Part shown: piece by piece, positions 1-10,763 of the stretch
Layout of the letters: the number at the start of each line of letters is the position of its first letter
Position numbering within the stretch: position 1 is the first letter of the stretch
NCBI RefSeq assembly: GCF_036320965.1
Contig: NC_092231.1
Location: forward strand, 26,003,394 to 26,067,393
DNA from: Panulirus ornatus
Taxonomy: Eukaryota; Arthropoda; Malacostraca; Decapoda; Palinuridae
DNA length: 64,000 nucleotides
Direction of reading: 5' to 3'
Notes under the pieces: generated by a model
The model's input: the letters and a program-made list of their open reading frames with translations, nothing else
What the model was told of the DNA's origin: nothing
Databases searched by the model: none
Program-made: the position numbers and the translations under genes

Positions 1-260
1 GTGGGTCACCAGGTGAATCTCTGAATAGACAAGCGAATCGAAACGTACTCGTGTGAATCTGTGAGAAAGCAAGGGAATCAAAGGATATGTATGTGAACTG
101 TGAGGTATGTGAATTGATGAGTAGATATAGGAATCTTTGGAGTTGGCAAATGAATCGGCAAGATGATAATTGACTTTTTTTTTTAAGTGATCTGTGAGAT
201 GATTAGAGAGAAGATCATTGGATTGGCGAATCTGTGGGTTTGTAAAGGTCTTCGGTGTGT
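1..260. repeat. Degenerate short tandem repeat, GAATC/TGTGA rich
   Basis: Phrases such as GTGAATCTGTGAG, GGGAATCAAAGG and ATGAATCGGCAAG recur every 20-30 bases. The units have drifted too far to fix a consensus. No coding signal is seen. Confidence 0.35.
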
Positions 261-1194
261 GGCCAAGTGGAGGAAAATACTGATATGTTAACGGTGTATT
301 GTGAGAGGTGTAACAAGAAGGATCTTACCTCGTATCTGGTCTTGATCACTCATCTTTTCTACGATGAAGCCTACATCGAACATATGAAAGCTACCTAGTA
401 TATTCCAATTCCTTCTACCTCTCACGTGTGCAGGGCAGATGTTCATCGTCCTCACCCTTGACACTTCCCTGGCTCGCATCTGTCTGTCTCTCTCTCCAAT
501 GAGTCGCACGTCTTATCATGGGTGTCATGTTTGATCCCCTTACCTGTGTTACCTGTGACACGTGCCCATACTTCCCCACTGTAACCCATGACTTTAGTGT
601 ACCTGTATATCTCCATCAGCTCCTTGTACTACCTGCTCCTACACACGTGTCCACCTCCTCCTTCAGCCCCGTACACAGCCGCGGTGCCGTGTGCCTTCGT
701 GTCAGCTGTGGTAAGAATATCTTTGACGTATCCGATGTCTATATACGGTAAAGCCTGGCACGCAGCTCTGAGGTCTATATACAGTCTGGCTCAGCATAAC
801 CTTGCTCCTCCGTAGCTTAGTGTCGCCTTTCTTGTTTCCTCGTAGATTCACCGGGTCTGTGTGTGTGTGTGCTTCCCTGGCCCGAATGGTTGTTATACTG
901 ACTACTTCTCTTCGGTAATCTTGACAGCGTCGTCTCCTGACTCCGTGTGTAACCCCTTGTAGTAATCCAGTGGTTAGCGGCATGTGTCGTCCTAGTGGAA
1001 AAATTTGCCCCGCCTATCTGTCAGGCCGGCATGAGGAACCCCCTGGAAAACCACTTATGGCCCAGGGTGTTAAAATAACGCGGCAAGTTTGCTTGTTTAA
1101 GAACTTTGAGCGGCGAGTGCTACGGTTCTTCTTAAAGGCGAGTTTGATGTAACTTTAAAAGCGGCGCGATTGTTCAGTTGTGCTTGAAGGGCAG
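261..1194. other. Unremarkable unique-looking sequence
   Basis: Balanced composition. Short open frames of 60-93 codons occur on both strands but show no motif, signal peptide or convincing splice context. I see no gene. Confidence 0.4.
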
Positions 1195-1510
1195 TAGCGG
1201 TTGGTTGGGAGGTGGAGGGGGGATGGTAGTGGGTGGCAGGTAGAGGAGAGCGGCCGTGGTTGGGGGAGTGGGAAGCTGGTGGTCATTGGTTGTTGGAGTG
1301 GAGTGGTAGAGGGTTATAGGGATGGTAGGCTGGTGGTGGGTGGCTGTTTGAGGGAGTATCAGTAGATGGGAGGGAATGTTAGGCCTCGGGTGGGTAACAA
1401 TTGGAGGGGAGGATCAGTGGATGGGGGGAATGGTAGGGTGATGATGGTTGACTGGTCAAGGGGAGAGTATCACTGGTTGGTGTGGTGGTGGGTGGCAGTT
1501 GGCGCTTCTT
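1195..1510. repeat. Degenerate G/T-rich minisatellite
   Basis: GGATGGTAG, GGTGGTGGGTGGCAG and GAGTATCAGT recur at about 50-70 base spacing on a strand almost devoid of C. The 71-codon open frame inside it reflects this composition and is not taken as coding. Confidence 0.5.
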
Positions 1511-2029
1511 GTGGACAATACCGGAGGTGTGTCAGTACTGGGAGTCCCACAGGGTCAAGCCGGGGAACATGCGCTTCGTGAAGGCAGAGTTATCTTGCCT
1601 CTGTGAAGTTGGGCGCCTCCTCTCCGCATGTAAGAAGGATGTTCTTCCCTTGTGAGGAGATGCCTCATTTCGGAAGGTAGGTCTCCCATCCCTCCACCCC
1701 TGTGAGTTATAAGAGATGGTGAGACGTGTATGCTGAACATAGAGGACGGTGGCTAGCCATCCCTCTGTGTTTATGGGGTAATCAAACGTTGATGGACCAA
1801 AGTTTATAAATTTACCATCCAGACGACTGGCTCCTTGTTAATGAGAGTATTACTTTATTGTTTCACGAACAAAACTTCCATTTTTAAAAAGCATTTGACT
1901 GGTACAATATTATTTTGATAAACTGATGTATAACTTTTTTTTTCTATCTGTACATTTTGAAATTTTATGAGGATAAAGTCTGCCTTGTGAATATTGATTA
2001 CCTTTCCTCAGTGAATATGAAGATTTACA
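1511..2029. other. No recognisable feature
   Basis: Mixed sequence becoming A/T-rich after about 1800. No open frame with recognisable content and no strong repeat. Confidence 0.35.
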
Positions 2030-2350
2030 GTGTGATCAATTCTTTATGATTGATTGGAACATCTGTGTATGATTAAGATACCTACCATGGGATTAAGATA
2101 GATATTAGTGATTAACACATTTGTTTTAAGATTAGGATATCATCTGGATGATGATTACCTTCTTGATCGGGGCATTAATCTCCTTAGCTCAAGGTTTTAT
2201 GATTGAAGCATCTGTTTTATGATTACGTCTTTGGGTATGTGATTAGAACATCTGCTATGTGATTCCCTCGTGATTAGATCATCTTTTTAGGGATTAGCGC
2301 ATCTTGCTTTGCAGAAAGATCTACTATTTGATTATGGCATCCATTTTCTT
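2030..2350. repeat. Degenerate GATTA-type minisatellite
   Basis: GATTAAGATA, GATTAGGATATCATCT, GATTAGAACATCTGC, GATTAGATCATCT and GATTAGCGCATCTTG recur about every 25-35 bases, consistent with an old tandem array of a unit like TGATTAGAACATCTG. Confidence 0.55.
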
Positions 2351-2399
2351 TAATATAATTTTTTCTTCAGGAAACACTTATCCTTCGTCAACAGACTAC

Positions 2400-2600
2400 C
2401 TCTCTTAGGTAGGTGGCTGCATCTTGAATGATATGGTTGAATTATGGATGATGTGGTTTCCATATAGATGATTTTGAGGCAACATGGATGACGTGGCGGC
2501 CATACGGGTGGGTTGGGGACGTAATGGAGGATTTGGATGCTTAATGAGGTATTTACAGGCATTGTGGGTGATTTCAAAGCTTGACACAACAGCTTTAAGC
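2400..2600. repeat. Degenerate GGATGATGTGG repeat
   Basis: GAATGATATGG, GGATGATGTGG, AGATGATTTTG, GGATGACGTGG and GGAGGATTTGG follow each other at about 25-base spacing. Open frames on both strands follow the period and are not considered genes. Confidence 0.45.
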
Positions 2601-2739
2601 CCTCCTCCCCCTCCACCTTCCCCTCAAGACGTGTGGATGAAGCTGATGGATGTGTTTGTGAGGTTGCTCAACACAGGGAGTGCATGAGGGACGCTTCTGT
2701 CCATGATAGTCACATAGAAATACTTAAGCTGAATTGTTT

Positions 2740-3427
2740 GGTTCTTCACTTGTCCTTGTTTATGGGTTCCCTTCTCCTGTCCTTTCTTTTTTTTTTCACT
2801 TGCACCTGTTCTTGCTTATAGTTGTCCTGGTCCATACTTCGTCACAGGTTTCCTCGACCTGTCCTTGAGTACGTTTTCCCTTGAACTGTACTATGTTAAT
2901 TCTCCCTTGACGTGTAATTCTTTAAAGTTTGTTTTTCCTTGTCTTGTAGTGAACATTTCGTCCTACTGACATATGTTCCTCCTCTGTTTTGTTCCCTGTT
3001 CCAGGTTTTTTCTCTTTCTTTTGCATATGTGTCGTCCGTTTTCCTCCCTCGCTTCTGTTCCCTTTATTATACTCATCCTCTTATTAGTATTCTTCTTAAT
3101 CTTTACTTAATCTCTTTCAAGTCATCATCATCATCATCATTATCTTCCCCACTTAACATACCAATCCTAATCCTCGATATTTCTTCCCTCTCCTCCTCTC
3201 TCCATCCTGCTATTCCTTCCCCTGCTACGTTTTCCCCTTACTTCCATCCCATCGCGTCCTCCCTCCCTTCACTGGCCCTCTAAGTACCGGCTGTTGACTT
3301 ATCAGTGGCCTGCCCGCCGTATAATGTATTCCATGTCAGATTTCTCCATATTTCCTCCCCTCCAAAATTACGCCCTTGGCCCAGTCTGTAGGCTCATCCC
3401 CGTCACCTGTTCTCTGATGTGGCCGCC

Positions 3428-3471
<44 letters not shown>

Positions 3472-3590
3472 TATCCTTTTTCTTTCTTTTTACTAATGTG
3501 TTTAGAATAAGAGGAAGGGATAACTTGAAATGGAAGAGAATACTGGAGTGTGTACAGGTGTATTACGTAATTTTTTTGATGCAGTGACTA
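2740..3590. repeat. Pyrimidine-rich stretch with a (CT)n tract
   Basis: The + strand is dominated by C and T from about 2740. CCTTG/CCTGTCC phrases recur in the first part, and a pure (CT)n lies at about 3433-3470. The 114- and 97-codon frames are Ser/Leu/Phe-rich products of this bias. Confidence 0.5.
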
Positions 3591-3594
3591 CATG

Positions 3595-4430
3595 AGTCCT
3601 TGTAAGTTGATGCAGCCCTCCTCGCTTTTCACATCCCACGCGATCTTGGGATCATTTGCAAACATATTTAGGTAAGTGTCCATACCATCCAGCAGGTCAT
3701 TCACGTAGATCAAGAGGAGTGATGGTACCAGAACACAACCCTGTGGCATGACACTGGTCTCCTCGACCCATTTTGAGAAGGCTCTTCTTTACTCCCTTCC
3801 TCTTAAGTAAATTTTCTCTGCATCGGGGTACTCTCCTCCCTATATTCTCGCCCAGGGATGTAACATATCTTCCAGCCACCCATGCGGGACAGTGTCAAAT
3901 GCTTTCTGGCACTCCAGAGCTCACACATGTAATTGTTACTCAGGATATTTTTTTTCTTCTCAAGCCTCTCATGTCGGCTAGTTACTTTGTGTAGGGAGTC
4001 ATCCATTTGCTTTCTGATTATGTTTTCCAGTACCTTACAAACCACACTCGTCCGGAAAATAGGTCTGTAGTTCAACAGCGCTTCCTCCAGGTCTCATTTC
4101 TTATATACTGATGTGACGTTTGCCCTTTCCCACTACCGTGGCTCTTCTGTCTTCCTCCAGTGACATCTTGACCCACTAGCGTTTCACTTGCTCGATCAAG
4201 TGTATCTGCTGACACCATCAGCACATATGGTGAGATTTCATCAGGACGTAGGCAGCATGAGCCTTTAGTGTTCTGTTTATGTATTTCTTAGATATCCCAG
4301 TGCTCAGCGACACCTCCTCCCCAGTCCAGCATCTCACTGGTGTCAGCATTGTAAAAATACTTCGCATCTTCTCATTCAGTTCTTCCCATATACTTGTATC
4401 ATCACCCTGTACCACTCCTTCTTCTGACTC
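3595..4430 (-). pseudogene. Decayed non-LTR retrotransposon (jockey-like RT)
   Basis: Read on the minus strand, this holds a broken reverse transcriptase in order: RPDEISPYVL near 4220 (family norm close to GPDGISPRVL), NYRPIFRTSVVCKVLENII at about 4020-4075, MPQGCVLVP at about 3725-3750 (motif B, normally PQGSVLGP), LLLIYVNDLLDG, then MFANDPKI at about 3645-3670 (motif C, normally FADD with the first Asp retained here as Asn). Several frameshifts separate the blocks and a catalytic residue is changed, so it is an inactive relic. The family is recognised from the motif order; the exact clade is not resolved. Confidence 0.8.
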
Positions 4431-4603
4431 CACTTAGATTGATTAACTGCTTCTTACTGACCCCTGCTGAATTTACGGAAAAGTTTTCCATTCTCTCCTG
4501 CCTTGTCCACTATGTTATTTTTAAAGTTTCTGTTCCCTTCTCTTTTCTTATCCTGATGTACCCGTTCCTAGCTCTCTTATGTGTCACAAATGCTAGCTGA
4601 TTC

Positions 4604-4800
4604 TGTGTGTGTGTGTGTGTGTGTGTGTGGGAGGAGTCTTGGAGGAAGTAGGATCATGGAGAAATGATTCTTGAAGGGAGTGATCACTGAAGGGAGAAAG
4701 AAGTCTTCGAGGAAGTGATGACGGAGGGAGGGCTCTTGTAAGGGTGATGACGTAGGTATTGGTGCTTGAAGTTGTGACTATAGAGGGAGTCAAATTAGGG
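4604..4800. repeat. (GT)n followed by a degenerate GAAGGGAG repeat
   Basis: A pure (GT)n runs from about 4604 to 4629. After it, GAGGAAGTAGGATCATGGAG, TTGAAGGGAGTGATCACTG and GAGGAAGTGATGACGGAGG recur at about 30-40 bases. Confidence 0.5.
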
Positions 4801-5079
4801 ATGACTTACGGGTACGTTAGGAAGGGATGATGGAGGGATGCTACTCAGGGACGGTGTACGGGTACTGAAGGTAAAGAATGATGGTGAGGTGTATGGGGAG
4901 GACGTAGGAATGACAGATGACAGGAGAAATGATGCGCCATGACGAAGGTGAACGCTGAGGGACAGTAATAAGGTTCGTAATCTGTTGAAATTGATAATAA
5001 GAAATTACGTCTATTATAGCAGAAGGTGGAGTGTGGAGGGAGAAGTGGAAGAGAATGGAGGGGAGGGGAGGGCGACCGG

Positions 5080-5345
5080 CGAAGCGTACCACCTGTGAGG
5101 GAGTTCGCTCGTTCCTCCGGCAACCGCGCCAGGAGGAGGAGGGAGGGGGCAGGAGCCGCGTGTCGCCGCCCAGAGAGAAGGTCTGGGTTCGGAGGAGGGG
5201 CTTCTGGGGCCTGGTCCTGGGCTGGGTGTCCGGGGTTGGCAGCTGGGGAGAGGCCAGGAGGGGATCCCTGGAGCACCAGGCAACAGTTGCCACCTCGCGA
5301 TTTCCCGAGTTGCCACTACATGTTTTTCTCGCGAGATTAGATTAA
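5080..5345. promoter_or_regulatory. GC-rich CpG-containing patch, possible promoter
   Basis: About 260 bases of GC-rich sequence with many CpG sites stand out from A/T-rich surroundings. Open frames exist on both strands because stops are rare at this composition, so none can be called. The patch ends at a palindromic TCTCGCGAGA. A CpG-rich patch plus this motif would fit a promoter, but no adjacent gene is recognised, so the role is inference. Confidence 0.3.
5327..5336. promoter_or_regulatory. TCTCGCGAGA palindrome
   Basis: An exact 10-base palindrome, with a related CTCGCGAT 31 bases upstream (5294-5301). In vertebrates this motif is a known CpG-island promoter element bound by BANP. Its use in this organism is not established. 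Confidence 0.35.
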
Positions 5346-5519
5346 ATGTTGTGCCAGGAGCAAGAATTTTATATTATTTGGTGTTTTGGATGCCGATTCT
5401 TTTTCCCCTCTTGCTTTCCATCTTTAACATGCAGGTACTTTCAACCCTCCAACAGTCATTTTCATCAATTTAGTCTCCTCTGTTTTTTCCCCTGACTGTC
5501 AGGTTTATAGTTTAGTTAC

Positions 5520-5650
5520 TTGAGCTCAAGATGACGACTCTTAGGTCAGGTCAGGTCTGAAGCCAGGCCATCATATACCCTGGGGTCGTAATGTTGTCCT
5601 CAGTAGGTGTTAACGCTGTAGTCAAGGGTCGTACCGTCGCTCAGTAACGG
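5520..5650. repeat. Foldback element, partial copy
   Basis: A short left arm (TGAGCTCAAGATGACGACTC) leads into AGGTCAGGTC, CCAGGCCATCATATACCC and AGTCAAGGGTCGTACCGTCG. These match the centre and right arm of the palindromic element at 62127-62310. The copy is diverged and its left arm is shortened. Confidence 0.6.
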
Positions 5651-5925
5651 ATATCCTCTACAGTTTTATAGCCTTAAATCATATTATTGACACTTTCATC
5701 TGTGGATTCCTTTTGTGACTTACATGTTGGAGGATAAGGCATAAGAACTTGTTTACAGCGAGGGTCGGAGGTAAGGGAGGTGAACCATCGTGTGAGCTCC
5801 AGCAAGAGTGTGCGCTGGAAGCGTTCACTCCTCTGGTCTCCATGGTAGCGTCTCCTGCCCGTGATGCCTACTTCATCTCACGTTACATAGCCAGCGGCCG
5901 TCACCATGGCAACTAGCCATAAACA

Positions 5926-5927
<2 letters not shown>

Positions 5928-6006
<79 letters not shown>
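5928..6006. repeat. (CT)n microsatellite
   Basis: About 39 uninterrupted CT units. Confidence 0.95.
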
Positions 6007-6008
<2 letters not shown>

Positions 6009-6120
6009 TGTCTTCTTTACTCCAACTTTATTCCTCTTCCTCCTCCCCCCACTGTTCACCATAACACTTGTATCACCCGTCTCCCTTCTTTGACTTGGCC
6101 ACTTAATCTGTGTTTACTCG

Positions 6121-6535
6121 TAGCTCATACCATGATACCATTCCTCTGGCTCGTGCTTTGATACCTTTGGCGTATATCTTGGTACCATCACTCGTGGCTC
6201 ATACGTTGGTACCATTGCCCGTGGCTCATACGTTGGTACCATTCCCCGTGGCTCATACGTTGGTACCATCCCCCGTGGCTCATACGTTGGTACCATCCCC
6301 CGTGGCTCATACGTTGGTACCATCCCCCGTGGCTCATACGTTTGTACCATCCCTCGTGGCTCATACGTTGGTACCATCCCCCGTGGCTCATACGTTGGTA
6401 CCATTCCCCGTGGCTCATACGTTTGTACCATCCCCCGTGGCTCATACGTTGGTACCAGTCCCCTTGGGTCATACTTTAGCACCATCTCTCGTGGCTTTAT
6501 AAAGTAGTACGTGTCCCTCCGGGGTCATACATCGA
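6121..6535. repeat. 27-bp minisatellite
   Basis: Ten well-conserved 27-base units start at 6196, 6223, 6250 and so on to 6439. Each begins GGCTCATACGTTGGTACC and ends in a C-rich CCCCCGT. Degenerate units flank them on both sides, about 14 in all. Because 27 is a multiple of three, frames of 94-130 codons stay open on both strands; these are not considered genes. GGCTCATAC also occurs in the foldback right arm at about 62287-62295, so descent from that family is possible but weakly supported. Confidence 0.9.
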
Positions 6536-6589
6536 TACCAGGTCTTTCCTCCATTCTATAACCCCCCCACACTAAAGTTGAAGGCCTGA

Positions 6590-6830
6590 CCCTCATTTAC
6601 CAGGCATCCTGACCCTTATGATCATAGGCTGGACCCGTATCTTTCCCCGTCGTCATAAGCTGGACCCGTGCCTCTGCCCCATGATCATAAGCTGGTCCAT
6701 TTACCCTTGCCCCATAATCATAAGTTACTCCTACACTCATATAACCCCATAGTCATTGGACAGGGCATTACCTCTGTCCAATAATCGAATCCTTAACCTA
6801 GATTTAAGTTCATCCCTCACACAGGACCTA
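6590..6830. repeat. Degenerate ATCATAAGCTGGACC repeat
   Basis: ATGATCATAGGCTGGACCCG, CGTCATAAGCTGGACCCGTG, ATGATCATAAGCTGGTCC and ATAATCATAAGTTACTCC are spaced by about 45 bases. This is an old array with CCTTGCCCC between the cores. Confidence 0.6.
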
Positions 6831-7450
6831 TCCTATCATCACAGGTAGGCCTCCCTTCTGATGGTTAGCACGTTGTTTGATCGTAAAGGATGGCGATAAT
6901 CACCTAGGCCTGGCCATCGGGTATAGGCCAACCCTAGGATCAAAGGTTCGTATATGAAGGTAGGCTGTTCCTTGATAATGGTAAACCCGTCTTAAAATCA
7001 TTATCCCTTAGTCCTTTATCGTGGTCTTGTTCCTTAGTCATTATCTCGAACTTTGATCAACATTATTCTAAGCAGTAATTAAGTGTCGTGGCGGTGGGGG
7101 TTAGATAATTAAGGTCACCTGGTGTTAATTAGCTTAGGCTTATGAAGTGATCAATATGCTAAGCCAAGGCTTAGGTGGGAGAGGAGCAGATTACTTACAC
7201 TTCTTTATTGTCTTTACCCATTGACTCGCACCTCTTTATTGGCCTCCTCACCTACATGTGTTTGTTGCCTCATCTTTACTTCCTGTTTTTATTCCGACTC
7301 TGTATTGCTCTTTTTCTCATGTTGATATTGTTTGTTGGTTCTTATCTCAACAACCTATGTTAAGGTTTCTTTGTTGACTGGTTTATCTTTATCATTTCAT
7401 CTATTGTTTCTCTTTATCATAACTAGTTACTCCTATTCTCTTATACATAC
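6831..7450. other. No gene seen
   Basis: A/T-leaning sequence with recurring ATCATTATCCC/TTAGTC phrases at 6960-7060. The short frames have hydrophobic but unrecognised content. Confidence 0.3.
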
Positions 7451-7725
<275 letters not shown>

Positions 7726-7739
7726 GATAATATTTCATT

Positions 7740-8346
7740 TTATGGTAAGATAGTGAAGCGTGGGTGTAGACTACCGGAGACTGTAGGCTGAGTCGTAGTT
7801 TCAGTAGCAACGGGAGTATTTCTCGGTGTACACGTAGCCACGGAACCAGTAGCAGCAACAGGAGCCTTCAGTATAGACGTGGTGGCTAAGTGGGATCCAC
7901 GCCTCTGGCCCGTTGCACCTCCTGGCCTCAGTGAGTTTACGTAACAATATATTGATGTTTTTCACGACGAGCTGTGTCCATGACGTCAAACTGTGACGTA
8001 TTTCCCTATTCACCTCCCCGGGAATAAACAGCAGAGGCCCCGTGTGTGTTGACGTACCCTTGAAAGGAGAAAAGAGGAAATCTTTGGATGGTGTTGATGC
8101 GTGCCTGTGTGATCCACATGATTTTGTTGGTGTATACGGAACTATATGGGTCAGAGTGAGGGTTTCAATAGTTCATTCAAATGATGAAGAAAGAATGGGA
8201 GTCAGAGTAGTGGATGATGTGTTAATAAAGGAGGAGGAAGTCCTTCACACTGCTGTGAGAGAGAGAGTCAGTAGTTACGACTCACACACAGGAGGGAAGG
8301 CCAGGTAGTTACTTGAGAATATTGGTTGTATGATTCTGTTCCTACA
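7740..8346. other. No gene seen
   Basis: Mixed sequence. An 88-codon open frame at 8042-8308 has no recognisable motif and ordinary composition. It cannot be supported as a gene. Confidence 0.3.
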
Positions 8347-8522
8347 GCTTGTATCAGTCTCTTGACCACGAACGGTACGACCCTTGGGTTTGATGGCCTG
8401 GCCTTATTTGGATCTGCCCCTTCTGGGTTTAGGTCAAGGATTAGGCCATCATACCGTCGTGTTTAAGGGTTGTACCGTCGTGTTTAAGGGACGTTCCGTC
8501 GTGCTCAAGGGGTTAAGGGGAC
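8347..8522. repeat. Foldback element with stuttered right arm
   Basis: The left arm TTGACCACGAACGGTACGAC and TTGATGGCCTGGCC pairs with the right arm TTAGGCCATCAT and TACCGTCGTGTTTAAGGG. The right arm end carries three successive units of about 21 bases (TACCGTCGTGTTTAAGGG, then TACCGTCGTGTTTAAGGG, then TTCCGTCGTGCTCAAGGG). This shows that the arm itself is a short tandem repeat. No coding capacity. Confidence 0.75.
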
Positions 8523-8961
8523 GAATATCATATTTTCTGTAAAACAGTTAAAACTAGAATGTCCTCACAGCAAGAAATAAAGTTTTTAACAGCTGGTAGA
8601 GAGAATTACCTCAAGAGGAAGAAAATATACCAAACCATTGATGACAGTAAGAAACACAATTACTGAGTAAAGCTATATGTAATGGACCTTACAGACGTGG
8701 GCATTACGGGATATATTGGCTTAACGAAGGAGAGCCTGTTGATGGGGGCTTGCGATAAGGCACATTCTCGGTAATCTCCCCTCACTTGCCTCGACCTTAT
8801 TGCTGGTAATATGATGATAAGTGCCCTACCTCACCCCAGCCTCACTGGTACTTGAAGACGCTACCCTACAAAAGGGACCTCCAATTCAAGGTAATTGATT
8901 AAGGAAGTGTGTCCTCTCTATCCAGTTACTCCCTTGCACAGACGGACCGTCCCCACCCCAT

Positions 8962-8963
<2 letters not shown>
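8523..8963. other. No recognisable feature
   Basis: Balanced sequence without a long open frame or clear repeat. Confidence 0.3.
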
Positions 8964-9030
<67 letters not shown>

Positions 9031-9392
9031 CATCCACACAGACGGACCCCACAACCAGCCGAGCACAGACTGACGCAGCCCTGCCACCATCTCACCCTAA
9101 CCACCCTACCAACACGGACAGACCCACAGACAAACACACCACAGCCACTCCACCTGCACAGACAGACCCCATACAACCACCCTACCAATAGAGACAGATC
9201 TCTGCAACCAACCCACTAACACAGATTGAACCCCCTACACCCACCCCACGAACACAATAGACCCCCACAACAACCTACCCATACAGACAGACCCCCTCCC
9301 CCCCAACTCACTAACACGGACAGACCCCCAGCAACCATCCCACTAACACAGACTCCCACAGCCACCCTCCCAACACAGACAGTCCCCCCCCC

Positions 9393-9453
<61 letters not shown>
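8964..9453. repeat. Two (CA)n tracts around a degenerate CA-derived minisatellite
   Basis: (CA)n at about 8964-9028 and 9394-9453 bracket a C/A-rich array in which AACACAGACAGACCCC and CCACCCTACCAACAC recur at about 34 bases. Pro/Thr/His-rich frames through it are compositional. The array may have grown from decayed CA repeat. Confidence 0.8.
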
Positions 9454-9458
<5 letters not shown>

Positions 9459-9610
9459 TCTATCCCTCACCATTAGTTTCCTTCCCCTACTGGCGGCTAC
9501 TGGCATATTGGTCTGTGTTCCTGATGCGTATATACATAAGCACTAATGTGTACATACTTGTGCACGCACAAGCTTACATACACGTGATGACGTGCATGTG
9601 TTTACTTACA

Positions 9611-9691
9611 AACACACACACACACACACACACACACGCTATCGAATTCCATGGATGATTTTATTTGCAATATGAGATTGGCTGTATTGAT

Positions 9692-9763
<72 letters not shown>

Positions 9764-9800
9764 TAGATAGATAGATATATAGATAGATAGATAGATAGAT
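9611..9800. repeat. (CA)n, (AT)n and (GATA)n cluster
   Basis: (CA)n at about 9611-9637, (AT)n at about 9700-9761, then GATA tetranucleotides to about 9800 with one ATAT interruption. Confidence 0.9.
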
Positions 9801-9959
9801 CAGGCATGGCGTGCTCTCAGTCAATTAACATAAATATCCTGGTAACAAATGTCTCGTATTAACACGTTTGACGTATCGACCATCGTACCTGGACCCGCAC
9901 CTGTAGTTACCGCGGGAATACACTTGTAGATCAATTTCTGTTAAGGATCAAAATATTGT

Positions 9960-10490
9960 GTCAAAGATTCATTTATGGTTTAACAGTTTTATGCACGTTT
10001 TCTTTCCGTATTATTTTTATACAATTCACGTTTTGTTTACATTTTGTTTTATTTAACTGTTTATGTTATTATTTGTTCTTTCACTTTGTTTTTTGTTTCA
10101 TTCTTTTTACGTTTACGTTTTCTTTATTCTTCTTTTTTACACATATTTGACTTATTTACGTTTTACTTACGCTTGTTTTTTTTTTTCTTTTTTACATTTT
10201 GCTTCGATCATCTCGTTCTTGTTTTCTTCTATTATCGTCACCTTTCGTCCACATTTGACTCGTTTTATTCGCTTTCTGTTTGTCTTTCAAATGTTTCATT
10301 CCCGTTTCATTATGGTTCGACTGTTTAAGTCACAATTTATGCTTGAGTTCTAGTTTACTTTCTGTATGGTCAGTTGCGCTGTGTTTGTTATATTGGTTTT
10401 GTTTGGTTGGCAACGTCTTCACTGACCCTTCGTGTATTCTAAGATTTTTTTTTTTTATTTTTCGGGTTTGTTACGCATTCCATCACTCCT
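9960..10490. repeat. T-rich degenerate repeat
   Basis: TTTTGTTTACATTTTG, TTTACGTTTACG and TTTTACTTACG phrases recur irregularly over about 350 bases on a very T-rich strand. Phe/Leu-rich frames (94, 96 codons) are a consequence of composition. Confidence 0.5.
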
Positions 10491-10616
10491 TTTTAGTGTG
10501 ACGCTTCACAACACACATACGCAGCATCCTCACTGCGTAGCGTAACGCTCTTAACCTACCCCAACACAAGAGATGGGGCCCCGGGAGCGTAAGACTCCCT
10601 CCCCATACAGTACAGA

Positions 10617-10676
10617 TGAGTAATTACAAATAGGCAATTACAAATAAGTGATTACACATAAGCAATTACATTCTAA
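10617..10676. repeat. Four tandem AATTACAAATA units
   Basis: TAATTACAAATAGG, CAATTACAAATAAG, GATTACACATAAG and CAATTACATTC lie head to tail with a period of about 15 bases. Each carries an ATTA core of the type bound by homeodomains. It may be a simple short tandem repeat. Confidence 0.6.
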
Positions 10677-10682
10677 CTACTA

Positions 10683-10760
10683 AACCACGGAGCGTTACTG
10701 AATAAGAGTGAGCAAGGGCCAGCAAGGGTTCGAATCCTGTGCAGTCGGCCCACATCCAAA
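10683..10760 (+). mobile_element. tRNA-derived SINE head, truncated
   Basis: AGCGTTACTGA, then GGGTTCGAATCCTG (B-box type) and CAGTCGGCCCACATCC, match the order in the fuller SINE immediately downstream. It stops where the next copy begins, suggesting insertion of one SINE into or beside another. Confidence 0.55.
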
Positions 10761-10763
10761 CCA

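Noticed and set aside
6110..6502. 130-codon repeat protein at the 27-bp array
   Set aside because: The period is a multiple of three, and frames on both strands are open equally.
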